From JAKFWF01 sp031374115 (GTDB taxonomy: Bacteria > Pseudomonadota > Alphaproteobacteria > Rhizobiales > Hyphomicrobiaceae): a DNA stretch of 26,856 nucleotides. The notes under the pieces are model-generated. The model saw only the letters and a program-made list of their open reading frames with translations, searched no databases and had not been told where the DNA came from. The stretch is from assembly GCA_031374115.1 (NCBI GenBank), contig JANMNO010000193.1, positions 1 through 26,856 of the forward strand, written 5' to 3'. The stretch's first letter is position 1, and the number at the start of each line of letters is the position of its first letter. Of the stretch, positions 15,222 through 22,493 are shown one piece after another. The position numbers were made by a program, and so were the translations under genes.

Positions 15222-15525
15222 CGGCGGCTCCCTGCCTCTTATCTGGTCCGCGATTGGACCCGTGTGCGCAATTCCGAACTAGTGTCTGCATGATCACACT
15301 TGGCGGTCAATCGCCTAACAATTTGGAAGAATATTAGCGATTTTCACGTTTATTTTCCAGTTGTTAACCAGTCGCGGCCCTAGCCGCTTCGCTCGGCATG
15401 GCTCTACATGTAAACAATGGTAATGAAGAGTCCATGCTGCGTCGCAACAACGGCCAGCTGCATCTTCGATGTGATTAGACCATTCGACGATGATGAAACT
15501 CAGCCTTTAGAAGGCAAGGTTACAG
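15222..15525. promoter_or_regulatory. Divergent control region between the bicupin operon and the P450 gene
   Basis: This 304-bp AT-richer region holds no gene. GCGATTGGACC (15250-15260) and GGTCAATCGC (15305-15314) form an inverted pair with a one-base bulge. AGTGT (15281-15285) and ACACT (15296-15300) lie symmetrically between them, and GGTCC/GGACC (15245-15260) is a small local palindrome. The cluster near the bicupin start suggests operator sites for a regulator not encoded in the window. A GTTAAC palindrome lies near 15363. No convincing -35/-10 pair could be fixed for either direction. Confidence 0.45.
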
Positions 15526-16899
15526 ATGAATATCGCTGCGCCCATACCGGTCTTATCTCACGCTCAACAACTGGGTGAGGACAACTCGATTTGGTACCAA
15601 TTGATGCCGCTCATGAAGGGCGGTGTCAATCCGATGGCCGCGCTGATGAAGATGGGCGAGCGCTATGGCGGAGTCATCCCCGTTAACATGGGCGGGCAAC
15701 GCGTCGTGATGCTGACGAAGCCCGAGCATTTCAAGCGCGTGCTTGTGACCAAAGTCGACGACTACATCAAGTACTTCGATGGCCTAAAGCCGATTTTCGG
15801 CAAAAGCATGATTACGCATGATGGCGTGCTTTGGCAAAAGATCCGCATGCCGCAGCAGCCAGCGTTCCACCCCGACATGTTTGCCGAGTACATACCCTAC
15901 TTCCTGGCTGCCATCGACGCGAAGATGGAACTGTGGAAAGAACTTGCCGCGTCAGGTGAAGAATTCGAGATGGTCGAGCAGACGTGGACGCTCGCGGCAG
16001 ATATGATCTGCAAAGCGCTGTTCGATCGAGACATGCCGTTCAATCCCCACTTCGTATTCGGATGTGTGAAAACCTATACCGATGTGATGAACCACAAGTC
16101 GATACGCGTGAAGAAGGTGGCTGGAGAAGAGTTCGAGATTACGCAGGAGGATGCCGCCAAGGCGATGGACGTTTGGGCTGGTGTCCCACCTCAGGTGATG
16201 GCTGCCGATCCTCGCGAGATGCGCGAGCGCACGCTGCTTAAGATGATCGAAGATGCCGTTGCCAATCCCGATATCCCGGAGTTCGATCAGGCGCAGGCCA
16301 TCGATGAGCTGAAGCAATATTTGTGGGCTGGGACCGAGACCACGGCTTTGACGCTCGCATGGGCGATGTATGAAACCTCGAAAAACCCGGAGGCGGCTGC
16401 ACGAATTCGCGCTGAAGGAGAGGCGGTCTACGGTGATCGTGAACCGACGGCTGCGGACTACTCTGCGTTGTCCTACACGCGCGCGGTGATCCAGGAGACC
16501 ATGCGTCTTTATCCTCCAATCTGGGGGCTGATGCGAACCGCAGCGAAGCCGGACGAGATCGACGGCAAGGAAATCAAGGCAGGCGACCGGATCATGATGT
16601 TCGCCTACGGCGTCCATCATAACCCGAAGTACTGGGAAGACCCGGAAGATTTCAAACCCGAACGCTTCATGGGCGATGCCGTGAAGAAGCGCGTGCCGTA
16701 TACTTACATCCCGTTTGGTGGCGGCAAGCGCAGTTGCATTGGTGGTGCAATGAGCCAAGTGGAAAACACGCTGGCGCTGTCGATTTTGTTGCGGCGTTTC
16801 CGGCCCGAGTACACCGGCATCGAGCCGCCAGGTTTGAATGCCACGGTGACGCTCACCCCGCGCGGTGGATTGAAATTCAAGATGCACGAGAACGTCTGA
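15526..16899 (+). CDS. Cytochrome P450
   Basis: Predicted 457-aa soluble P450 monooxygenase that inserts one oxygen atom from O2 into an organic substrate, using electrons from separate redox partners not seen here. The I-helix oxygen-activation motif is WAGTETTAL, the K-helix ExxR is ETMRLYPP, the meander has PERF, and the heme-thiolate loop is FGGGKRSCIG with Cys404. The long-chain-hydroxylase-like sequence (MITHDGVLWQKIRMPQQPAFHP; PPIWGLMRTA) recalls CYP4/CYP102-like bacterial P450s rather than the camphor type. There is no N-terminal membrane anchor. An AAGG lies before the ATG. It diverges from the bicupin gene and converges on the AAA ATPase gene. The substrate is unknown. Confidence 0.93.
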   Translation: MNIAAPIPVLSHAQQLGEDNSIWYQLMPLMKGGVNPMAALMKMGERYGGVIPVNMGGQRVVMLTKPEHFKRVLVTKVDDYIKYFDGLKPIFGKSMITHDGVLWQKIRMPQQPAFHPDMFAEYIPYFLAAIDAKMELWKELAASGEEFEMVEQTWTLAADMICKALFDRDMPFNPHFVFGCVKTYTDVMNHKSIRVKKVAGEEFEITQEDAAKAMDVWAGVPPQVMAADPREMRERTLLKMIEDAVANPDIPEFDQAQAIDELKQYLWAGTETTALTLAWAMYETSKNPEAAARIRAEGEAVYGDREPTAADYSALSYTRAVIQETMRLYPPIWGLMRTAAKPDEIDGKEIKAGDRIMMFAYGVHHNPKYWEDPEDFKPERFMGDAVKKRVPYTYIPFGGGKRSCIGGAMSQVENTLALSILLRRFRPEYTGIEPPGLNATVTLTPRGGLKFKMHENV

Positions 16900-16915
16900 G
16901 AGCGGGCATATATTG

Positions 16916-16932
16916 AGTTTAGTCTGCTGAAC
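16916..16932. repeat. 12-bp repeat, left copy flanking the AAA ATPase gene
   Basis: AGTTTAGTCTGC (16916-16927, plus strand) recurs in opposite orientation at 18178-18189, on the other side of the ATPase gene. The left copy also forms a small hairpin, GTTTAG-TCTG-CTGAAC (16917-16932), with one T/G wobble. It lies in the 53-bp gap between the convergent P450 and ATPase genes. Confidence 0.5.
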
Positions 16933-16952
16933 GATAACTTCGATATACCTGC

Positions 16953-18146
16953 TCAGGACATTTCGGCATCGAACTTTGGCAGCCGGCGTTTCAGAAACGC
17001 ATCGAACAGCGGTACGGTGAAATCGGTCTCACCGTGCTGCTGGCTGTAGATCATGCCCTTGCGCATGAGACTGCTGCGCACCGGTGCTACACCCTGCACC
17101 TTGAGACCGAGGAGATCGGCGATCGCGCCGGAGCGGTGCGGCCCTGGCCCTAGCTCAGCCATCGCCCGCAGATACCGCTTCTCGTTAGGGGTTAGGCGGT
17201 CAAAGCGAACGCGGAAGAAACTCTCATCAAGCTTGTTCAGGATTTTTGGTGTCGCAGCGTCGAGATCGGCCAGGCTGATCGGCGACTTCTCCGCCTCGTT
17301 CCAGCAGCTATAGGCCCACTCCTGTAGGAAATAAGGATAGCCCTTGGTGGCCGCGATGATGCCGTTGACCGCGCCCTTGGCGATGCGTTCCCCCTCACGC
17401 GTTATGGGCTCGGTAATGGCCGATCGCGCGTCGTCGGCGGATAAAGGACCGAGTACGGGGAAGTCGAACAGCCGCTCGGCGTAAGACTTGGAGCGTCCCG
17501 TATTGCCGACGAGCTGCGGCAGGCCGGCACCCATCAGAACCAGAGGCAGTTGCCGCTGACCAATCTTATGGATACCCATGATCAGCGCGCTCAACTCGGT
17601 TTCGCTTAGGTACTGCAATTCGTCGATGAGCAGGGCGACCGACGTTTTTCGAGAGGCCGCAGCCTCGGCAACGGCCAGCAGAAGCTCCGGTAGATCGGTT
17701 TCCAGATCGCCAGAGTCGGCCGTACCTTTTTCGGGGTCGAGACCAAGCCCGATCTCGAAATCGCCATGCTTCAACTTGATCGAGCTGGCAAAGCTCTTGA
17801 GCACTCGAAGGCTCCGCTTGACCTTCTCGTTGACATTCTTGGAAGCGTTGAGCGCGAGAAGGATGCTGCGCAACACCGGCAGTAGAAGCTCCGGCAGCTT
17901 CTTATCTTCGTGCGCTTCGAGCATGCGGGCTTTGTAGCCCATCTCTTCCGCGATTTGCTGGATGCGGTTGAGCAAAACGGTTTTGCCGACGCCGCGCAAT
18001 CCGATCAGCATCAGGCTTTTCGCCGATTTGCCCTGCGCAACCCGAGCGAGCGCCGTGCGCGCCTGACCGAGCAGTACGGTTCGGCCGGCAAGCTCTGGCG
18101 GCGGCGTCCCGGCGCCGGGCGCGAATGGATTGCGAACTGGGTCCAT
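16953..18146 (-). CDS. Orphan AAA/STAND-like ATPase with C-terminal winged-helix region
   Basis: Predicted 397-aa cytoplasmic P-loop ATPase of the Orc1-like/STAND 'ATP-binding protein' type. Walker A is GLRGVGKT (49-56) and Walker B ALLIDELQ with D175/E176. A PYFLQEWAY segment (about residue 265), typical of the lid region, is followed by a C-terminal region (about 310-390) with winged-helix character (RSGAIADLLGLKVQGVAPVRSSLMRKGMI). It has no transmembrane segment or fused effector domain. Function is not known; relatives act as regulatory, replication-like or defence-like switches. No partner gene is adjacent. It lies 70 bp downstream of the Rieske gene on the same strand. The gap and start are dominated by a long palindrome, and a 12-bp inverted repeat flanks the gene. 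Confidence 0.8.
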   Translation of the reverse strand: MDPVRNPFAPGAGTPPPELAGRTVLLGQARTALARVAQGKSAKSLMLIGLRGVGKTVLLNRIQQIAEEMGYKARMLEAHEDKKLPELLLPVLRSILLALNASKNVNEKVKRSLRVLKSFASSIKLKHGDFEIGLGLDPEKGTADSGDLETDLPELLLAVAEAAASRKTSVALLIDELQYLSETELSALIMGIHKIGQRQLPLVLMGAGLPQLVGNTGRSKSYAERLFDFPVLGPLSADDARSAITEPITREGERIAKGAVNGIIAATKGYPYFLQEWAYSCWNEAEKSPISLADLDAATPKILNKLDESFFRVRFDRLTPNEKRYLRAMAELGPGPHRSGAIADLLGLKVQGVAPVRSSLMRKGMIYSQQHGETDFTVPLFDAFLKRRLPKFDAEMS

Positions 18147-18147
18147 G

Positions 18148-18206
18148 TATAACGACCTTAGGAGAGTTTAGCCTCGCGCAGACTAAACTAGCATAAGCTC
18201 GTTATA
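18148..18206. repeat. Long imperfect palindrome abutting the ATPase start codon
   Basis: Outer arms TATAACGA (18148-18155) and TCGTTATA (18199-18206) are perfect, as are inner arms AGTTTAG (18165-18171) and CTAAACT (18183-18189). The 9-nt segments between them pair at five positions. About 20 of 24 arm positions match around an 11-nt loop. It begins one base before the ATPase ATG on the minus strand and includes the AAGG ribosome-binding site, so the folded RNA would hide the translation start. It carries the right copy of the 12-bp flanking repeat (18178-18189). Confidence 0.7.
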
Positions 18207-18216
18207 AATCGATTTA

Positions 18217-19368
18217 TCACTCCGATCCCTCAAACGTCCGCTGAAAGCCACCGGTTTGCTCAGCCAAGTACTGCGCGAAATCGAAATTGGGGCGCTCGAG
18301 GTGGCTTAGGTGGCCGGGTTTGGCGGCACCGGCGTTCAAGCCTTTGAACACGCGTTCCGTGCAGCCGCGATCTTCGACGTTGACCTTGTCGAGCAAGGAT
18401 TTCAATTGGGCAAAGTGAGCTTGCGCTTCGGGCGAGTGCGCGAAATCCGGCGACATGCCGCCGCCGAAGATGATGTTGACCTTGCCCACGCCATGCGGGT
18501 GCAGAGATAAGTACCAGAAATAGCCGGGCGTCAGGGTGATCAGCAAACTCGGGTAGATCGCGAGCAGGAATGTGGTGCGGCGCCGGTCGCCTACCATTCG
18601 CGTGTTCGACGGATGGGCGAGCGCGATCTTCAGCGTATCGTCCTTCAGAATGGTGTGAAAGTTGAAAGCCGGACGCCCTGGTGGGCACACCATCTCGTCC
18701 AGTCGCGACAAACCACCGATCGTCCCCGAGTGACAAACGGGAAGGTGATAGCTCTCCATGAAATTCTCGGCGAGGATCTTCCAGTTGGTATCCCACACAT
18801 GCGTCTCGCGGAACGTCTCGACATAGTGCTCCATCTGGTAATCGCCGATCAGGCTTTCGACCTCGGCGAGCTTGTTGCTCACAGGCGGCGCATTGGGGTT
18901 AAGCGTGACCATCACCCATCCCAACCACTCCGCGCACCGCACCTGCGGCAGCTTGTAGTCGGCCTTGCAGAAACTTTCGTTCAGCGTCATTGCCGGCGCC
19001 GCCCGAAGGGAACCATCAACGTTGTAGGTCCAGCCGTGATAAGGGCACACGATGCGGCGCTTGTTTCCGGCACCCTCAAGTAGCGTCGACATGCGATGCA
19101 AGCAGACGTTTGACATTGCGCGCAACCGGCCATCGTCGTCGCGAATGACGAAGATCGGTTGTCCGGCCAGTTCGAACGTCAGGTAGTCGCCCGGCCTTGC
19201 GAGGGAGCTGGCGCGGCCAACCGAAAACCAATCGCGCGCGAAAACGTCCTTCAGTTCGCGCTCGAGAAACTCAGGACTGGTATAGACGGATGGCGGCATC
19301 GCGCGCGCCTGGGTGAAGGGCGTGCTCGCGTTACGCACCAGTTCGGCGACCGATTGGATTTGTGACAT
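18217..19368 (-). CDS. Rieske non-heme iron oxygenase, alpha subunit
   Basis: Predicted 383-aa terminal oxygenase. The Rieske [2Fe-2S] ligands are CLHR (C89, H91) and CPYHGW (C108, H111). The mononuclear iron site is seen in NWKILAENFMESYHLPVCH (H208, H213). The spacing and sequence resemble ring-hydroxylating and GbcA-type glycine-betaine/stachydrine demethylating oxygenases. A reductase partner is not adjacent. The ATG at 19368 has an excellent GGGAGG ribosome-binding site; longer forms extend into poorly conserved sequence. It follows the MttB-like gene by 35 bp on the same strand, so the two are probably co-transcribed. A methylated amine substrate is inferred from that neighbour; an aromatic acid is also possible. 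Confidence 0.88.
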   Translation of the reverse strand: MSQIQSVAELVRNASTPFTQARAMPPSVYTSPEFLERELKDVFARDWFSVGRASSLARPGDYLTFELAGQPIFVIRDDDGRLRAMSNVCLHRMSTLLEGAGNKRRIVCPYHGWTYNVDGSLRAAPAMTLNESFCKADYKLPQVRCAEWLGWVMVTLNPNAPPVSNKLAEVESLIGDYQMEHYVETFRETHVWDTNWKILAENFMESYHLPVCHSGTIGGLSRLDEMVCPPGRPAFNFHTILKDDTLKIALAHPSNTRMVGDRRRTTFLLAIYPSLLITLTPGYFWYLSLHPHGVGKVNIIFGGGMSPDFAHSPEAQAHFAQLKSLLDKVNVEDRGCTERVFKGLNAGAAKPGHLSHLERPNFDFAQYLAEQTGGFQRTFEGSE

Positions 19369-19403
19369 GGCCGTGCCTCCCATCTCTCGCAACCGAATGG
19401 ATA

Positions 19404-20948
19404 CTACGCCAGACCTCTTGCTGCGATCTCGACCCGCCGGCGGGCGATGTAGGCTTCCATCTCCTCGACTTTGCCAGGATCGTGCGGCGGCTGCTGATAA
19501 TTCTCGAGCAACCGCTTCCACATGACATGCGCACGCTGAGTCGCATCTGGACTGCCGCTCTCGACCCAGGATTCGAACGGGCGAATATCCGAGATCATCG
19601 GCCGGTGGAAAGCGTGCTCGAAGCGCGACATCGTGTGGGTCGCGCCGAAGTAATGGCCACCGGGTGCCACTTCCGCGATGGCATCGAATGCGAGTGCTTC
19701 ATCGCTGATATCGAGAGGCGTCATCCACCCTTTCATGGTCTCGATCATCTCGGCATCGATCACGACTTTTTCGTAGGACGCGACAAGGCCGCCTTCGAGC
19801 CAGCCGGTTGCATGATGCATCCAATTGGTGTGGCTCATGATGCAGGCCCATAGCGACATCGCGCTCTCGTACGTCGCCTGCGCATCGACGGCGTTGGAGG
19901 CATTCACGTTGCTGGCGCGATAGGGCAGCTTGTACCGTCGCGCGATTTGCCCGCCGATGATCGTCGCGCGCACATACTCGGGCGTTCCGAAGGCCGGCGC
20001 ACCGGTCTTCATATCGACGTTAGATGTGAACCCGCCGAAGATCATCGGGCATCCCGGCCGGATCATTTGCACGAAAGCCAGCACCGCGAGCGCTTCCGCC
20101 GATTGCAGAGCGAGCGCTCCAGCGATGGTAATGGGACTCATCGCGCCAGCGAGCGTGAACGGCGTGACACACACGACCTGCCCGTTCTCGGCCATTTCCA
20201 TCAGGCCCGACAACAACTCCTTGTCTACGCGACGTGGGGAGTTGGTGTTTATGATTGTCGAGATCGACGGTTCAGCGCGCATCTGTTCGATGGTGACACC
20301 GCGGGCAATGCGGGCGATCTCGATCGCATCCTTTATGCGATCACGGCCGATGGCACTGCCGCCCCAGACGCGATCCGAGTACAGGACTTGCGCCTGGTGT
20401 TGATCGAGATGCCGGCTTTCAGCGGGCAAATCTTGCGCCGCAACCATCGTACCGCCGGAGGTGTGCAGCGTGTTCAGCGACTGGTGCAGCTTGATCAGCT
20501 CGACTTGATCGCGAAATGAACCGGGGCGGCGGCCTCGTTCGAGATCGGACGCATTAGGAGTGCCGCCAACCGGGCCGAAATTGATGTAGTTGCCGCCGAC
20601 AATCAGGTTCCGCTCCGGATTTCGCGCGTACATCTTGAATTGCTGCGGCGCCTTGGCAATGGCTGCCAAGACGATCTCACGATCCATTTTGACGAGCCCC
20701 GTCGAATGATCGACCTTGCAGCCATTGACTTCAAGAATGCGGCAGGCCTCGTCGCTCATGAATTCGAGGCCGAGTTCTTCCAGCACACGAAAAGCGGTAT
20801 TCTCGATGCGCGTCATGCCCTCTTCGTCTAATAGCTGAAGCGGAGGCAGCGGGTTGCGTACCAGCCCCCATGGCTTTTGCGGAACGGCCGCACTGGCCTC
20901 GGCCTTTCGGCGAGCACGACGTTCAGTGGCTCCACGTTCGGCAGCCAT
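19404..20948 (-). CDS. MttB-superfamily (trimethylamine methyltransferase-like) protein without pyrrolysine
   Basis: Predicted 514-aa TIM-barrel protein of the trimethylamine methyltransferase (MttB) family. The reading frame is uninterrupted, so it has no amber-encoded pyrrolysine and belongs with the non-Pyl branch that includes glycine-betaine:corrinoid methyltransferase. Recognisable stretches include NYINFGPVGGTPNASDLERGRR, VTPFTLAGAMSPITIAGALA, GCPMIFGGFTSNVDMKTGAP and GGHYFGATHTMSRFEHAFHRP. The N-terminus is basic and Ala-rich (about 25 residues). The start has a strong GGAGG ribosome-binding site. No corrinoid protein or reactivase is in the window, so its methyl acceptor is unknown. 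It diverges from argJ (97-bp gap) and precedes the Rieske gene. Confidence 0.85.
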   Translation of the reverse strand: MAAERGATERRARRKAEASAAVPQKPWGLVRNPLPPLQLLDEEGMTRIENTAFRVLEELGLEFMSDEACRILEVNGCKVDHSTGLVKMDREIVLAAIAKAPQQFKMYARNPERNLIVGGNYINFGPVGGTPNASDLERGRRPGSFRDQVELIKLHQSLNTLHTSGGTMVAAQDLPAESRHLDQHQAQVLYSDRVWGGSAIGRDRIKDAIEIARIARGVTIEQMRAEPSISTIINTNSPRRVDKELLSGLMEMAENGQVVCVTPFTLAGAMSPITIAGALALQSAEALAVLAFVQMIRPGCPMIFGGFTSNVDMKTGAPAFGTPEYVRATIIGGQIARRYKLPYRASNVNASNAVDAQATYESAMSLWACIMSHTNWMHHATGWLEGGLVASYEKVVIDAEMIETMKGWMTPLDISDEALAFDAIAEVAPGGHYFGATHTMSRFEHAFHRPMISDIRPFESWVESGSPDATQRAHVMWKRLLENYQQPPHDPGKVEEMEAYIARRRVEIAARGLA

Positions 20949-21045
20949 GGGTGAGTTCCTCCGAATTGGTATGGCTCAGCATATACTCAGATGTGCGTCT
21001 GTCGTGTATTCGTTTGTGCGTAATTCAAGGTGTGGAGAGACAGCC

Positions 21046-22293
21046 ATGGCGAAAGCCCCGAAAGTATCGCCGTTTGCCCCGGCGTCGAGCCCGACGGTGC
21101 CGGTGATCGCAGGCGTGCGCTTTGCCACCGCCGAGGCGGGCATCCGCTATAAGGGGCGCACCGACCTGTTGCTGGCGGTGCTGGACGAGGGCACAGTCGC
21201 GGCCGGCGTCACCACCAAATCGAAGACCTGCTCCTCGGCGGTGCTGTGGTGCCGTGAAGCGCTAAAGTCCGGAACCGCCCGCGCCGTCGTTGTGAACTCT
21301 GGCAATGCCAATACGTTCACCGGAAAAAAGGGCGCCGATGCCGTTCGCATTACTGCCGAAGCCGCCGCGAAGGCGGTCGGCGCCAAGCCAGAGGAGATCT
21401 ACATCGCCAGCACCGGCGTTATCGGTGAACCAATGGATGCATCGAAGTTCGCGCATCTGCTGGACAGCATGGCGAAGTCCGCCGAGCCCGACGCTTGGGA
21501 CGCCGCCTCGCGCGCCATCATGACGACGGATACCTATCCAAAACTTGCCACCCGCACCGTCAGCATCGGCGGTGCCGACGTCGCCATCAACGGTTTCTGC
21601 AAGGGTGCCGGCATGATCGCACCCGACATGGCGACGATGCTATGCTTCGTATTCACCGACGTGGCTATCGCCCAGCCGCTGCTGCAGCGTTTGGTATCGG
21701 CGATCGCCGATCAAACGTTCAATTGCATCACCGTCGACGGTGACACATCGACCAGCGACACTGTTTTAGCTTTTGCAACTGGTACTGCGGCTGGCCGTGG
21801 CGTGCCCATAATCGCGGATATGGCCGATGCCGCGTGCGGCGCGTTCGTGGCTGGACTGCGCGGCGTCATGCACGATCTCGCTCTGCAAGTCGTCAAGGAT
21901 GGCGAGGGGCTGACCAAGTTCGTCACCGTGCAGGTTTGGGGGGCGGAGGACGACCGTGCCGCCCGCCGCATCGGCTTCTCGATCGCCAACTCGCCTATTC
22001 TGAAAACTGCAATCGCGGGCGAAGACCCGAACTGGGGGCGGGTGGTGATGGCCGTTGGCAAATCAGGCGAGGCAGCCGACCGCGATAGGCTGTCGATCTG
22101 GTTTGGCGATCATATCGTTGCTCGCAACGGCGAGCGCGCCGAAGAATACGTCGAGAAAACGGTCGCCGGGTATATGAAGAACCGCGCCATCGTGATCCGC
22201 GTCGATGTCGGCATCGGCGGCGGCACCGCCACCGTGTGGACCTGCGACCTCACCCATGACTACGTCGAGATCAACTCGGATTACCGGAGTTGA
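21046..22293 (+). CDS. argJ: Bifunctional glutamate N-acetyltransferase/amino-acid N-acetyltransferase
   Basis: Predicted 415-aa enzyme of the cyclic arginine pathway. It moves the acetyl group from N2-acetylornithine to glutamate and may also use acetyl-CoA. The self-processing site is in KGAGMIAPDMATMLCF; Thr197 becomes the N-terminal nucleophile of the beta chain after cleavage before it. Other family motifs are VVNSGNANTFTG, IASTGVIGEP, DGDTSTSDT, and the C-terminal DLTHDYVEINSDYRS. ATG 21046 has GGAGAG at ideal spacing; the 64-codon upstream extension is unlike the family. It diverges from the MttB-like gene. In many related genomes I recall argJ near secA, so this location may be lineage-specific. 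Confidence 0.95.
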   Translation: MAKAPKVSPFAPASSPTVPVIAGVRFATAEAGIRYKGRTDLLLAVLDEGTVAAGVTTKSKTCSSAVLWCREALKSGTARAVVVNSGNANTFTGKKGADAVRITAEAAAKAVGAKPEEIYIASTGVIGEPMDASKFAHLLDSMAKSAEPDAWDAASRAIMTTDTYPKLATRTVSIGGADVAINGFCKGAGMIAPDMATMLCFVFTDVAIAQPLLQRLVSAIADQTFNCITVDGDTSTSDTVLAFATGTAAGRGVPIIADMADAACGAFVAGLRGVMHDLALQVVKDGEGLTKFVTVQVWGAEDDRAARRIGFSIANSPILKTAIAGEDPNWGRVVMAVGKSGEAADRDRLSIWFGDHIVARNGERAEEYVEKTVAGYMKNRAIVIRVDVGIGGGTATVWTCDLTHDYVEINSDYRS

Positions 22294-22349
22294 ACGTGTC
22301 TCTCCCACAAGCGCGGAGCAACCCTGCGCAGGATTAACCACATTGTGCT

Positions 22350-22374
22350 GCGCCGCACACTTGTCCTGCGGCGC
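22350..22374. repeat. GC-rich hairpin downstream of argJ
   Basis: Perfect 8-bp inverted repeat GCGCCGCA (22350-22356/7) / TGCGGCGC (22367-22374) with a 9-nt loop, 57 bp after the argJ stop. It lacks a T-tract, so it could be a weak or factor-dependent terminator or an mRNA 3'-end stabiliser. The rest of the 200-bp gap before the next gene holds no clear promoter. Confidence 0.45.
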
Positions 22375-22493
22375 CAGAAGCCTTAAACGTGCGTCGGTTT
22401 GGCGCGAGGCATCACGGCAAGTGATGATGTTGCCCGCGGAAACGTAAAGCGAATAAGGTCGCGATAAAAATGAGCGGCCAAGGGTGAGGTGGA

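Noticed and set aside
15952..16887. 311-codon open frame antisense to the P450 gene
   Set aside because: The plus-strand P450 has all family motifs; the antisense frame is a by-product of GC-rich codon usage.
22470..22487. Five-codon upstream ORF before the flavoprotein gene
   Set aside because: It has no ribosome-binding site of its own and ends at once; it contains no amino-acid run that would suggest attenuation.
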